The notes: generated from the sequence alone by a model not told the origin. Positions 18,001-27,736 are shown, numbered from the stretch's first letter. The stretch is 64,000 bases of DNA from Psychrobacter sp. 4Bb (GCF_002836735.1 NZ_PJAS01000075.1:1-64000); one strand, 5' to 3'. Translations and numbers: made by a program.

Positions 18001-18147
18001 AATTGGATCTCGTAAGTGAGTATAAATAACTGAGTGGTGCGGTTAAGCAAAGCGTGTTCAAAAGAGTAAGCAGTAAAATAAATCAGTAATGTTGGTCAGG
18101 ATGCTGTTTTTGGAGTCTATATAGCAATGATAGATAAGTATGAGCAT

Positions 18148-19233
18148 TTACTCAATGGCTTTTAGTACTTGCAGTAACTGTTGGTGGATATCTTGCCACC
18201 ACCAGACAAAACCAATGCTGATAAGTAACATCGCAAGCCATGGTAAGAGCTGCCAAATAATAGAAGGCTTTTTAAGTGCTTCGGGTTCAATACTATTATG
18301 AACAGCTTCATGACTTAACGGTGGATTGTTAGCAGTAACGCTGTCGGCACTATTGTTAGTATATATGTCTGCCGTATTCGCTTCATTGTTGGCAAACGCA
18401 GTATCTTGCTCGGTTGAATTGGTATCAATATGCGGTGACTGGTCGATAGAAGTGGCATCATACGGACTTTGATTATCAGGTTGATTATGATACTGGCCAC
18501 TATACTGACTGTTATATGATGGGTTATCGTGAGCGCTGTATGAATAGTTGGTTTGATAAGCGTTTAATGTGCGCTGCTGCTGAATCGCTGCGTTTTGTAT
18601 AGCGACTGCTAGACGCTGACGGTAGCCAATCGCAAAAGCTAAGGCAATAACAAGCCCTGTGATCGCGCCGCCGATATGACCAGCATTATCGATACCCGGT
18701 ACGGCAAAGCCATAAACCAAGTTGATCGCCATGATGATGATCAAGCTCTTGAGATTGAGTACCATGCCATTGACCGATATTTTAAACAGGGCAGCGATCA
18801 GTAACGCCGCACCGATACCCATGATACCACCAGAAGCTCCCGCTGATAGGCCGGGCTGTCCCGTACCATCCAAAATACTTTGCCACGTCACATAGCTATT
18901 GAGCAAGTTGCCACCGATGGCTGCCAACAAAAACAATGCCAAAAACTTGGCTGAGCCAAACAGCGGCTCGGCAATCTGCCCAAAGAAATACATGGCAAAG
19001 CCATTAAATAGTAGATGCATGAGACCAATGTGCAAAAACGCACTACTGGCCAAGCGCCATGGGTCATCCATCATCGTTAAGGGTAAGGCGTTGGCACCCC
19101 ATTTAACTAACGCTTCAGTTGACGGGTTATTGGCATCGACGCCCGTGACTAGCTGCATGACAAATAGCCCGATAAAGCTGGCTAATAGCAGGGTAGTGAC
19201 GGGCGCTGTTTTTAATAATTGTTGAATGGTCAT
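18148..19233 (-). CDS. Rhomboid family intramembrane serine protease
   Basis: Cleaves membrane proteins within or near their transmembrane segments. The 361-residue product has a six-helix rhomboid core with HIGLMHLLFNGFAMY (His73 and Asn77), the nucleophile motif GASGGIMG (Ser134) and the base NAGHIGGAITG (His186). After the core comes an unusual 100-residue Asn/Ser/Tyr/Gln-rich linker (about 215-318), then a further Trp-rich hydrophobic segment (about 326-347) and a short tail. The substrate is unknown. It lies downstream of the lactate genes on the same strand, 106 bp after lldD. Confidence 0.9.
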   Translation of the reverse strand: MTIQQLLKTAPVTTLLLASFIGLFVMQLVTGVDANNPSTEALVKWGANALPLTMMDDPWRLASSAFLHIGLMHLLFNGFAMYFFGQIAEPLFGSAKFLALFLLAAIGGNLLNSYVTWQSILDGTGQPGLSAGASGGIMGIGAALLIAALFKISVNGMVLNLKSLIIIMAINLVYGFAVPGIDNAGHIGGAITGLVIALAFAIGYRQRLAVAIQNAAIQQQRTLNAYQTNYSYSAHDNPSYNSQYSGQYHNQPDNQSPYDATSIDQSPHIDTNSTEQDTAFANNEANTADIYTNNSADSVTANNPPLSHEAVHNSIEPEALKKPSIIWQLLPWLAMLLISIGFVWWWQDIHQQLLQVLKAIE

Positions 19234-19339
19234 AAAGGCTAACTGTCATCAAAAAGTTATAGAGACAGTATAAAGGGTATGAGCAAATTATGTTATGTGT
19301 AGCCGGTTTTAAACGTTGATTGTTCTACAATCAGCCGCT

Positions 19340-20527
19340 CTAAAAACGACCCACTTTGAGGTTTTCATACGTGCCTTTTACCAAGATATTATCCGTGACA
19401 GTATTGATATCGGTATGACCACAGAATGCCATGGATATATCACACTCTTTATAGATGATTTCAAGCGCGCGGCGCACCCCATCTTCACCATACGCCCCTA
19501 ATCCATAGAGAAAAGAGCGACCAATCATCGTGCCTTTTGCCCCCAGTGCAATGGCCTTTAGTACATCTTGACCAGAGCGAACGCCACTGTCTAGCCATAC
19601 CTCGATATCGCTGTCTTCTGCATGGACAGCTTGCACGATGTCCGATAGAGCAGAGATAGAAGATAACGCGCCATCCAATTGACGCCCACCATGGTTTGAG
19701 ACGACTAGGGCATCTGCGCCACTACGAGCAGCCATGATCGCATCTTCAGGCTCCATGATACCTTTTATGATAAGTTTACCGCCCCACATGTCTTTGATAC
19801 GCGCCACATCATCCCAGCTCAGACGCGGGTCAAATTGCTCTGCCGTCCAAGCAGAGAGTGATGACAGATCCTCTACATTTTGTGCATGACCGACGATATT
19901 GCCAAACGTGCGGCGTTTGGTGCCTAGCATATTCATACACCACTGCGGCTTGGTCATGAGGTTTAGGATATTGGTCAGTGTTGGTTTGGGCGGCGCTGAT
20001 AGACCATTTTTGATATCTTTGTGGCGTTGTCCGAGCACTTGCAAATCTGCTGTGAGAATCAATGCTGAGCAATTGGCTTCTTTGGCACGGCGAATGAGAT
20101 TGGCCATAAAGTCCTGATCACGCATGACATAGAGCTGAAACCAGAACGGCTTACTGGTATGAGTGGCAACATCCTCGATAGAGCAGATACTCATGGTCGA
20201 GAGTGAAAAGGGCACGCCAAACTGCTCTGCTGCTTGTGCCGCTTTGATCTCACCATCTGCCCACATCATGCCCGTAAAGCCCGTTGGCGCAATCGCGACT
20301 GGCATCTTGACTGGCTCACCAATCATACTCGTTGCCAGACTGCGGTTATCCATATCGACCAATACGCGCTGGCGCAGCTTGATACGGTCAAAGTCAGTCT
20401 CGTTATTACGATAAGTGGTCTCAGTCCACGAGCCTGAATCGACATAGTCATAGAACATACGCGGCACTTTGCGCTCAGCGACACGGCGCAGATCTTCGAT
20501 TTCGGTGATTTTAGTTAAGTCTTTCAT
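19340..20527 (-). CDS. lldD: L-lactate dehydrogenase (FMN, quinone-linked)
   Basis: Membrane-associated flavoenzyme that oxidises L-lactate to pyruvate and feeds the respiratory chain. The 395 residues carry FMN alpha-hydroxy-acid dehydrogenase motifs: VPRMFYDYVDSGSWTE at the N-terminus, PVAIAPTGFTGMMW, and the active-site region VVSNHGGRQLDGA with catalytic His279, followed by LDSGVRSGQDVLKA and GRSFLYGLGA. It lies 94 bp behind lldP, so the two are probably co-transcribed; no lldR regulator lies between them. Confidence 0.94.
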   Translation of the reverse strand: MKDLTKITEIEDLRRVAERKVPRMFYDYVDSGSWTETTYRNNETDFDRIKLRQRVLVDMDNRSLATSMIGEPVKMPVAIAPTGFTGMMWADGEIKAAQAAEQFGVPFSLSTMSICSIEDVATHTSKPFWFQLYVMRDQDFMANLIRRAKEANCSALILTADLQVLGQRHKDIKNGLSAPPKPTLTNILNLMTKPQWCMNMLGTKRRTFGNIVGHAQNVEDLSSLSAWTAEQFDPRLSWDDVARIKDMWGGKLIIKGIMEPEDAIMAARSGADALVVSNHGGRQLDGALSSISALSDIVQAVHAEDSDIEVWLDSGVRSGQDVLKAIALGAKGTMIGRSFLYGLGAYGEDGVRRALEIIYKECDISMAFCGHTDINTVTDNILVKGTYENLKVGRF

Positions 20528-20621
20528 AGGTTTATCTCTTATTGCTGTTATGTTTTAACTAGAAGGCAACCTTAACCTAACGCTACTAGATCTAGTTTAA
20601 TAGCGTCAGCTTGCCTGATTA

Positions 20622-22391
20622 TCATCCATTCAGTTTTCTACGGGAAAATTTGCCACAAAAAGACATCAGTCCAAAGAATGTTATGGGCCAGAGAACGGCT
20701 AAAGCCCACCACCATATTTGACCGAAGATGATAGCCATACCGATCAAACCTGCTTGCACGACATAATAAATCATCGCTAGCAGTGTTTTGCGAATCACAT
20801 AGCCTTCTTTATCCACCAAGCCGACTACTGCGCAAGCAGCTACCACATTATGCACCGAAATCATGTTACCAGCCGCACCACCCACAGCTTGCAAGGCTAT
20901 TACTTGTGCTGCAAGGTCGCTATTGAGTCCGATCTGATTGGCTGTTGACCATTGAAAATATGAAAACATCATATTGCTAATAGTATTTGAACCGGCGATG
21001 AAAGCACCCATTGCCCCAATCCATGGAGACACTAGCGGCCACGCATTTTGAAAAGCATCGGCAGCACTTTCAGCCAGTAATATTGGCATAGCCGGTAGCG
21101 CAGTAGCGACTTCAGCGGCTGAGCCTGAATTAATGAATACTTGTACCATAGGCACCGAGAATAGCAAAGCTGGTGCGGCAGCAACCATGGTCTTTGCCGA
21201 GTTACTCCAACTGCGCTTTACCGCTTGGCTATTCATTTTGAACAGTAAAATACATAATAAAGAAGTAATAATTAGAATGCTACCAGGAGAATAGGCGAGC
21301 TGTATCTTACTAGAGATTGTTGTACCAAAAAGATTAGTAAGGCTAATGGTTGTTAAATCCCCTACCAGAAAAGCTTTGAGTGGTGCAATCACTCGAGTTA
21401 TGACCAATAAGGCAATCACAATGAAATAGGGCGAAAATGCACGAATTAAAGAGAACTTTGGGGTTGCTGAATCATCATATTTTACCTCGTCTAAAGTACC
21501 CAGCCAGTCTTTGTCCCATTTTGCGCGAGGGGCAAAATCAAAAGTATCTTTAGGCATCAAAAAACCACGCTTAGCAGCGGGAAGTACAATTAACAACCCA
21601 ATGAAACCGCCAATGAGTGAAGGGAACTCAGGCCCTAGAAATTTAGCAACCAAAAAATAAGGAATAGTAAAGCAAAGACCTGCAAAAATGGCAAATGGCC
21701 ATACTTTAAGCCCTTCTATGAAGGAGCGTTTTTCACCAAAGAACCTTGTCAAAAAAGCACTTAAAATTAAAGGTATCAAAAACCCAATAAGCGCATGTAC
21801 AAGGCCTACGTTAGCTGTAATCTGTAATAAATAATTTTCGGCAGTAGTAGGGGCAATGGACTGTGCTAAATCTTGTTTATCAGTAATACCAGACCAAACG
21901 CCAAGTAGTAGAGGCGTACCAACTGCACCGAATGATACGGGTGTAGATTGAATGATAAGAATAACCATGACCGATGCCATCGCTGGAAAGCCTAAAGCCA
22001 ACAACAGCGGAGCACCCACTGCAGATGGTGTTCCGAATCCTGATGAACCTTCTACTAAAGAGCAGAACAACCATGCCACAATGATCGCTTGGACGCGCCT
22101 ATCAGGTGAAATATCCATAAAGCCCTTACGTATGGCGACAAGAGCGCCGCTTTCTTTCAGCGTATTCAGCAGTAAAATAGCTGCGAATACAATGAATAAA
22201 ATAGTAAGTGCCACAATAATCCCATTAACAGTAGCAGCCGCTACCTGAGCAGCACTAGCGTGCCAAATGAAAAAGGCTAGCAGAGCTGTCACCAAATAGG
22301 CAATACTCATAGCTATCTTAGCTGGCAGGCGCATAACTATGAGTAGTATGAATACAACGAGAATTGGCGCTAAGGCTAAGAAAGTGTACAT
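20622..22391 (-). CDS. lldP: L-lactate permease
   Basis: Lactate:H+ symporter of the LctP family in the inner membrane, supplying LldD. The 589 residues form about 13-14 hydrophobic segments with conserved family stretches GSSGFGTPSAVGAPLL, QSTPVSFGAVGTPLL, GSNTISNMMFSYFQ and GGAAGNMISVHNVVAA. AAGGA lies nine bases before the ATG; it belongs to a perfect 19-bp tandem duplication, so the SD sequence occurs twice. It heads the lldP-lldD unit. Confidence 0.94.
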   Translation of the reverse strand: MYTFLALAPILVVFILLIVMRLPAKIAMSIAYLVTALLAFFIWHASAAQVAAATVNGIIVALTILFIVFAAILLLNTLKESGALVAIRKGFMDISPDRRVQAIIVAWLFCSLVEGSSGFGTPSAVGAPLLLALGFPAMASVMVILIIQSTPVSFGAVGTPLLLGVWSGITDKQDLAQSIAPTTAENYLLQITANVGLVHALIGFLIPLILSAFLTRFFGEKRSFIEGLKVWPFAIFAGLCFTIPYFLVAKFLGPEFPSLIGGFIGLLIVLPAAKRGFLMPKDTFDFAPRAKWDKDWLGTLDEVKYDDSATPKFSLIRAFSPYFIVIALLVITRVIAPLKAFLVGDLTTISLTNLFGTTISSKIQLAYSPGSILIITSLLCILLFKMNSQAVKRSWSNSAKTMVAAAPALLFSVPMVQVFINSGSAAEVATALPAMPILLAESAADAFQNAWPLVSPWIGAMGAFIAGSNTISNMMFSYFQWSTANQIGLNSDLAAQVIALQAVGGAAGNMISVHNVVAACAVVGLVDKEGYVIRKTLLAMIYYVVQAGLIGMAIIFGQIWWWALAVLWPITFFGLMSFCGKFSRRKLNG

Positions 22392-22392
22392 A

Positions 22393-22430
22393 ATTAACAG
22401 TCCTTATTGTTATTAACAGTCCTTATTGTT
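22393..22430 (-). repeat. Perfect 19-bp tandem duplication carrying the lldP SD
   Basis: ATTAACAGTCCTTATTGTT occurs twice head to tail at 22393-22411 and 22412-22430. Read on the minus strand each unit holds AAGGA, and the proximal one is the SD of lldP. Confidence 0.85.
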
Positions 22431-22510
22431 GTGTATACCAGCTTATTTTTTACTGGTTTTAAAGTCATACTAAGTTATTACTATAGTCAATACACTCTAA
22501 AAATGTCATA

Positions 22511-22580
22511 GCGCTACTGGGATGAATTTTGCGCAGCCTCTGGGAACGCAGCACGCAAGTAAAATTTATACCAGTAGCGC
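22511..22580. repeat. 70-bp inverted-repeat element
   Basis: GCGCTACTGG (22511-22520) is repeated inverted as CCAGTAGCGC (22571-22580). Inside, AATTTT and AAAATT extend the stem after a 4-nt internal loop. The GC-rich apical 30 bases stand out from the AT-rich surroundings. It resembles a REP/MITE-type unit. Confidence 0.5.
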
Positions 22581-22879
22581 GTTTAAATCCATAACAGTTT
22601 TACATTCAGCTAACTATATTTATTAAGGCGTGTTAAACACGCCCTAATAGTTGCTCTTAGGTGCTTTCGCTGAGAATTGTATGTATATGATTTAACAGAG
22701 TGCAAGGTTAGAGAGTTGAGATTATTGATCAGTAAATCATTAGCATTAGTATAATCAATTTACCAAACAGAATATAAAAGTAGTCTAGCAAATATTGAAA
22801 TACCATACTAGCTAAAATTAGCGGTAGATATTCTAATATAAGAAATTTAAAAGCTCTATAACATCAAAACAAAGTGCCG

Positions 22880-23194
22880 TTAGTTGTGAGCTAACAGTTG
22901 CTGTAAATCCATGACTGAAAATGGATAGTCTAATCGTTTTGATGGAGTCAAAATCACAGGGATAGACGTGGCAAAATCCATCATCAGCGCCTCATCAAAG
23001 TCTGCAATATCGATATGTTGGTAACTAATTAGTTGTACCGCCTGAAACTGAGTGACTATTTGTTCAGCGATATCACATAAATGACAGCCCGAGGTGCCCA
23101 GTAGCCACCATTGATTGTTATTTTCAGTGGTGTTGAGGCTTGGATTTGCTGCAATAACACGCGCTCGTAATACTTCTATATTATCATCGTACAT
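22880..23194 (-). CDS. Glutaredoxin-like thioredoxin-fold protein (DUF836 type)
   Basis: Likely small cytoplasmic thiol-redox protein. The 104 residues have the thioredoxin-type start WWLLGTSGCHLC with a CxxC pair (Cys37, Cys40), then a helix, and TSIPVILTPSKRLDYPF containing the cis-Pro. This layout is that of the DUF836 glutaredoxin-like family; the partner is unknown. Monocistronic, upstream of the lactate region on the same strand. Confidence 0.8.
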   Translation of the reverse strand: MYDDNIEVLRARVIAANPSLNTTENNNQWWLLGTSGCHLCDIAEQIVTQFQAVQLISYQHIDIADFDEALMMDFATSIPVILTPSKRLDYPFSVMDLQQLLAHN

Positions 23195-23491
23195 GGTTAG
23201 TCTCTTATCTTCATACTGATTGCAAAGCGCTGATGCTCAGCACGCGCTTATTTAAAACATGAAATACTTTAACGGTCATTACATCATAAAGAAGTGGGGT
23301 AAATAATGACAGCGATTGTGAGATTAGGTAAGATGACCTGCTATTGATCGTTATTAATGACTAATGCTCAACAGTTAATGATTGGCTATATATAGCCCGT
23401 TTACAATCATTGATTCTTAGTTGATGTCTCATAGTCATTGATAGAGTATCAACCTTATCTTATTACTTTTTTAACCACTCGGATATCGCGC
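23195..23491. other. Intergenic region, divergent promoters
   Basis: About 297 bp between the glutaredoxin-like gene and mtgA. A TTG-initiated extension of mtgA to 23438 is possible but has no SD. No other feature is visible. Confidence 0.35.
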
Positions 23492-24178
23492 ATGGCAAGT
23501 TTTGGCACATTTATCAAACGTCTGTTATTGGCAATTATGCTATTGGTTGTCGCATTCCATATATTGGTCGTTGGGCTACTATTAATTTGGAAAACGCAGC
23601 CAATTAACAACAGTATGTTTATGTTGACGCATCGCCTAACGGGCGGCACAGTCACTCAGACATGGGCTGAATATGATGCAATTGCCAAATCTGCCAAGCA
23701 AGCGGCGATTGTGAGTGAAGACTCGACGTTTAGTCAGCACAGTGGTTTTGACTTTAAAGGTATCAAAGCCGCGCAAAAGAAAAATGAAGAGACAGGTAAA
23801 ATGTCTGCTGGTGGCTCAACGATTACTCAGCAATTGGCAAAGAACTTGTTCCTCACCTCGCATCGCTCTTATGTGCGTAAAGCTGAAGAGGCTGTCATCA
23901 CTGTGATGATTGAGACGCTATGGGACAAACAGCGCATTATGACCGCTTACCTAAATGTGGCGGAGTTTGGCAACGGTATTTATGGTATAGACGCGGCAGC
24001 GCATCATTATTTCGATAAGTCTGCGGCCAACCTAAACCGAGATGAGTCAGCGCTTCTGATTGCGATGCTTACCAATCCAAAGTACTACGAAGACAATCAA
24101 GGCGATAAGCGTTTGCGTAACAAGCAACGTATTATCAAAAAACGCATGAAAAATGCGGTATTACCGCAAGCGTCTTAA
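23492..24178 (+). CDS. mtgA: Monofunctional biosynthetic peptidoglycan transglycosylase
   Basis: Polymerises lipid II into glycan strands at the inner membrane. A single N-terminal membrane anchor (about residues 7-32) precedes a GT51 domain with the catalytic Glu motif SEDSTFSQHSGFDF, the signature GGSTITQQLAKNLFL and YLNVAEFGNGIYGIDAAA. About 228 residues is the normal length. The frame opens at a TTG at 23438, but the ATG at 23492 gives the typical anchor. Confidence 0.94.
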   Translation: MASFGTFIKRLLLAIMLLVVAFHILVVGLLLIWKTQPINNSMFMLTHRLTGGTVTQTWAEYDAIAKSAKQAAIVSEDSTFSQHSGFDFKGIKAAQKKNEETGKMSAGGSTITQQLAKNLFLTSHRSYVRKAEEAVITVMIETLWDKQRIMTAYLNVAEFGNGIYGIDAAAHHYFDKSAANLNRDESALLIAMLTNPKYYEDNQGDKRLRNKQRIIKKRMKNAVLPQAS

Positions 24179-24291
24179 TCTTTTAAAAGAAGCCTTAACA
24201 ACAAGAATAACGGGAAAGAATAATAGTTAATAACCTTTAAGACGATAGTATAAAGACGACGGCGTATCGATAACGCAAAAGGAGTAGTAAC

Positions 24292-26535
24292 GTGGTAGAG
24301 ATAAATAATAATCAGAACAGCGGTGATATGAACGAGATGATCGACGTTAATAGTGTGAGTGAAGATGGCAACGAAAACGTTAATAAAAATATGAGCGTAA
24401 GCAGTAACTATAATGATCTGACCGACATCGACTGGCAACGCTCAGAAGACGGCAGCTATTCACCCAGCAGTTATATCAATCGAGATTTGTCTTTATTACA
24501 GTTTCATCTGCGAGTATTAGCGCAGGCATCTAGTTCACGTCACCCATTGCTTGAACGCTTATTTTTCTTGATTATTTTTTCATCCAATCTTGATGAGTTT
24601 TTTGAGATTCGTGTCGCTGGTATCATGCAAAAGCTTAACATTGGTGATGTATCTACCAGTGCTCATGGCATGCGTCCTAGCGAAGTGTTAAACGAGATAT
24701 CTATTATCACTCATGCTGCAATCAGCGAACAGTACCGTATTCTCAATGAGGATATCCTGCCAGCACTTGCGCTCGAAGATATTCGCTACCTCAAACGTGA
24801 TGAGCTAAACGCTGAGCAGTCTGCATGGATGAAGCGCTATTTTACGGAGCAAGTCGTACCCGTATTGACGCCGATTAGTATTGATCCGGCACATCCATTC
24901 CCGCGTCTTGTAAATAAAAGCTTAAACTTTATCGCTACATTAGAAGGCAAAGACGCCTTTGGACGTGATATCAACTTGGCGATTGTGCCTGCGCCGCGCA
25001 GTCTACCGCGTGTGATTCGTCTGCCAGATGAGCTAACTGGTGGTAAAGAGCATCATGTGATGCTATCCGCTATTATTCATGAGCATATCGGTGAGCTATT
25101 TCCTGGGATGAGTGTGACAGGCTGTCATCAATTTAGGCTGACACGTAATGCCGATTTAGACTTGGCTGATGATGTTGAAGACATTGCCAAAGCACTAGAA
25201 GGCGAGCTTGAAAACCGTCGCTTTGGTGATAAGGTGCGCCTTGAGGTCACAACCGATTGCCCAACACATATCAGTGAGTATCTGCTTAATGAGTTTGAGT
25301 TGCATGACAATCAGCTATACCGTGTCAATGGCCCTGTGAATCTGACGCGCTTGCTATTTGACTTTAATATTCCTGCGCTGCGCTATCAGCCATTTACTCA
25401 TGTAGTGCCAAAGGCATTTCGCCGAGAAATGGATAAGTCAGATAAATCGACCAGTATGTTTGCTGCCATGCGTAAAAGCGATGTGTTAGTTCATCATCCT
25501 TTTCATGCGTTCTCACCGATTATTAATTTACTTTGGCAAGCGGCCAGCGATCCTAAAGTATTGGCAATTAAACAGACTTTATATCGTTCAGGCACCAATT
25601 CGGAAATCGTCAAAGCACTTGCCGCCGCCGCTCGTAATGGCAAAGAAGTCACGGCTGTTATTGAGCTGCGTGCGCGTTTTGATGAAGCGTCTAATATCGC
25701 AGTTGCTAACTATCTACAAGAAGCAGGCGCGGTCGTGGTCTACGGTATCGTAGGTTACAAGACCCATGCCAAGCTCATGCTAATCGTACGCCGCGAGGAC
25801 GATCGAATCCGTCGTTATGTTCATTTAGGCACTGGTAACTATCACGCGGCCAATGCCAAAGTCTATACGGACTATGGTCTGTTTAGCGCCGATCCTGATA
25901 TCTCAGAGGACGTTCATAAAATATTCCAAGAGTTAACCGGCATGGGTAAGCCTGCCAACCTCAAAAAACTATTACATGCACCGTTTACTTTGCATGAGAA
26001 ATTGATGAGCTTTATCGATGATGAAATCGCTCATACCAAAGCGGGTAAACGTGCTCATATCATTATAAAAGCCAATGCGCTCACTGAGCGCCGCCTCATT
26101 GATAAATTATATGATGCCTCGCAGGCAGGCGTTAAGATTGAGCTGATTTTACGGTCTATGTGTTGTTTACGTCCGCAAGTAAAAGGACTCTCTGAAAATA
26201 TTACAGTACGTTCTGTTATCGGTCGGTTTTTGGAGCATACGCGCGTTTATTATTTCTATAATAATGGCGATGAGCGTCTATACTGCGGTAGTGCAGACTG
26301 GATGGATCGTAACCTATTCCATCGCGTAGAAGTGGCGTTCCCGATTGAGAACAAGAAACTGTTTAAGCAGATTTATCAAGATGGCTTGATTAACTACTTA
26401 CAGGATAATACGCAAGCGTGGACACTTGATGGCACTGGCGTTTGGCAGCAGCTACAGCCAGCAGCAGGTGAGGAGCCACATGTCGCACAAGAGCATTTAC
26501 TAAAAACAATTAATCGTGTCGAGGAATCTAGCTAA
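24292..26535 (+). CDS. ppk: Polyphosphate kinase 1
   Basis: Reversibly transfers the ATP gamma-phosphate onto inorganic polyphosphate; membrane-associated tetramer. The 747 residues contain the N and H domains ([30 protein letters not shown]) and the C1/C2 PLD-like domains with the autophosphorylated His492 in GYKTHAKLM and [15 protein letters not shown]. The start is the GTG at 24292, with AAGGAG eight bases upstream. An acidic, Asn/Glu/Ser-rich tail of about 58 residues precedes the family start. Monocistronic with its own terminator. Confidence 0.96.
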   Translation: MVEINNNQNSGDMNEMIDVNSVSEDGNENVNKNMSVSSNYNDLTDIDWQRSEDGSYSPSSYINRDLSLLQFHLRVLAQASSSRHPLLERLFFLIIFSSNLDEFFEIRVAGIMQKLNIGDVSTSAHGMRPSEVLNEISIITHAAISEQYRILNEDILPALALEDIRYLKRDELNAEQSAWMKRYFTEQVVPVLTPISIDPAHPFPRLVNKSLNFIATLEGKDAFGRDINLAIVPAPRSLPRVIRLPDELTGGKEHHVMLSAIIHEHIGELFPGMSVTGCHQFRLTRNADLDLADDVEDIAKALEGELENRRFGDKVRLEVTTDCPTHISEYLLNEFELHDNQLYRVNGPVNLTRLLFDFNIPALRYQPFTHVVPKAFRREMDKSDKSTSMFAAMRKSDVLVHHPFHAFSPIINLLWQAASDPKVLAIKQTLYRSGTNSEIVKALAAAARNGKEVTAVIELRARFDEASNIAVANYLQEAGAVVVYGIVGYKTHAKLMLIVRREDDRIRRYVHLGTGNYHAANAKVYTDYGLFSADPDISEDVHKIFQELTGMGKPANLKKLLHAPFTLHEKLMSFIDDEIAHTKAGKRAHIIIKANALTERRLIDKLYDASQAGVKIELILRSMCCLRPQVKGLSENITVRSVIGRFLEHTRVYYFYNNGDERLYCGSADWMDRNLFHRVEVAFPIENKKLFKQIYQDGLINYLQDNTQAWTLDGTGVWQQLQPAAGEEPHVAQEHLLKTINRVEESS

Positions 26536-26583
26536 TCCGTAAAAGCACCTTTAGGTGATAATCAACTATTCGATTATCTATCT

Positions 26584-26620
26584 AACCAAGCACTGGTAAA
26601 TACTGGTGCTTGGTTTTTTT
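26584..26620 (+). terminator. Rho-independent terminator of ppk
   Basis: Stem AACCAAGCAC/GTGCTTGGTT with a short imperfect inner part, followed by seven T. Confidence 0.85.
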
Positions 26621-26755
26621 GTGCTCACCAATTGCAAAAGTTACAAACTGACTTGCAACCTCACAATTATTCACATATTGATACGGCAGTACACTGGTGC
26701 ATTACCCAAGGTCATACCTATAATTAATATCAATTCCGACGCTACTTGAGAAGTA

Positions 26756-26784
26756 TTGGTTGCTCATTTAAGCGTTGGTATAAT
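26756..26784 (+). promoter_or_regulatory. Sigma-70-type promoter of the small acidic gene cluster
   Basis: TTGGTT (26756-26761) and TATAAT (26779-26784) are separated by 17 bp, ending 67 bp before the first ATG. The -10 box is perfect and the -35 half-matches TTGACA. Confidence 0.55.
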
Positions 26785-26851
26785 CTCGAAACATATATCT
26801 ATTTAATATTCCAAAACCACGTAATCAAATCATAATAATAGGAAATAAACC

Positions 26852-27022
26852 ATGAGTACTACTAACGATGACAATTCAGATATCAAGCAAGCTGCAGAAC
26901 AGGTAAATGGTCAGGAAGTTGGGAAGAACTTAGCAGAGAATAAAAAAGTCGACGCTCCTGAATCATTAAGCGAAGAAGAGCAAACGCCTTTTATCGATGA
27001 TGATCTACGTACTGATAAGTAA
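26852..27022 (+). CDS. Tiny acidic disordered protein 1 (hydrophilin-like)
   Basis: No family recognised. A 56-residue product with about 15 acidic and 6 basic residues, no Cys, no Trp, a single Phe and no hydrophobic segment; it is predicted by composition to be unfolded. It ends PFIDDDLRTDK. GGAAAT lies before the ATG. First of four similar-style genes in a row, 63 bp before the next, behind a good promoter. Confidence 0.65.
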   Translation: MSTTNDDNSDIKQAAEQVNGQEVGKNLAENKKVDAPESLSEEEQTPFIDDDLRTDK

Positions 27023-27085
27023 TCTACGACATCAATCACCGACCTAATATACGATAATAACCAATAATAAAGCGAGGGATACGCC

Positions 27086-27343
27086 ATGACTATGCAAGAA
27101 CCAGTAGCAACGGAAACAGAAGAAAGAGTAATCGTGGATGACCCTGCTGCTAACGAATTAGAAAACCCTAAAGATAGCTATGCAGGCCGCAAGCACAAGC
27201 CTGAAATAGATGGCCCTGAGCAAGACTCACAAGAGACTGACGAGGTGTATGCTGATCCACGTAAAGAAGAGAATCTTCCTGCAGGTGGCAAGAACGCAGC
27301 AGAACTAAGTGCTTATGACTTGAGCCGAAAAGGTAATGAGTAA
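27086..27343 (+). CDS. Small acidic disordered protein 2 (hydrophilin-like)
   Basis: No family recognised. 85 residues, very hydrophilic and rich in Glu, Asp, Pro, Ala and Lys, with no Cys or Trp. The middle stretch NPKDSYAGRKHKPEIDGPE and the closing NAAELSAYDLSRKGNE are the only parts that look patterned. GAGGG lies seven bases before the ATG. Second of the cluster; the spacing of 60-70 bp with a separate SD for each gene suggests one transcript. Confidence 0.7.
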   Translation: MTMQEPVATETEERVIVDDPAANELENPKDSYAGRKHKPEIDGPEQDSQETDEVYADPRKEENLPAGGKNAAELSAYDLSRKGNE

Positions 27344-27409
27344 AGGACTATAGATAACAGCGGGCCAACCAAATCGATAAAATTATAAATATAAAAAGAG
27401 GATATGATA

Positions 27410-27736
27410 ATGCAAGCCAAAGACTCAGCAATAGACAAGACAAAGGTACTAGGATCTGACGATCATAGTGCAATTGAAAGAAATACTACTGAGAACAAAG
27501 GGACTGATACTTTTGATGAATCTGTGGTCGACTCAGAACACGTAAATGATAATGACAATCCAGCGCGCCAACCAGATCGCCGTGATCAAGAGGGCAGTAC
27601 CGCGTTTGATGACAATATCAATGAAGATACTGTCGGTAGTGCAGCACCGAAGAGTGAAGGTATTAATGATCTAAATCGTTATGCCAATATCGATAACGCA
27701 CAGACTCGTATTTTAAATCCTGATGAGAAAGATTAA
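27410..27736 (+). CDS. Small acidic disordered protein 3 (hydrophilin-like)
   Basis: No family recognised. About 108 residues rich in Asp, Asn, Glu, Arg and Ser, without Cys or Trp. A central NPARQPDRRDQEGSTAFDD and the C-terminal GINDLNRYANIDNAQTRIL are the most protein-like stretches and could be short binding motifs. ATG at 27410 is preferred to that at 27404 because AGAGGA stands eight bases before it. Third of the cluster. Confidence 0.7.
   Translation: MQAKDSAIDKTKVLGSDDHSAIERNTTENKGTDTFDESVVDSEHVNDNDNPARQPDRRDQEGSTAFDDNINEDTVGSAAPKSEGINDLNRYANIDNAQTRILNPDEKD

Larger units (their letters stand above)
22392..22879. other. Gene-free lldP upstream region
   Basis: 488 bp with a 19-bp tandem duplication (22393-22430), a large inverted-repeat hairpin (22511-22580) and a near-perfect palindrome (22626-22642). 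No coding sequence is visible. The lldP promoter and the end of the gene at 22880 must lie here. Confidence 0.5.
26536..26851. other. Intergenic region with ppk terminator and promoter of the small-gene cluster
   Basis: 316 bp. It holds the ppk terminator (26584-26620) and a promoter with an exact TATAAT -10 box (26756-26784). No gene is visible. Confidence 0.55.

Noticed and set aside
23438-23491. TTG-initiated extension of MtgA
   Set aside because: No SD precedes it, and the ATG at 23492 gives the normal anchor and length.
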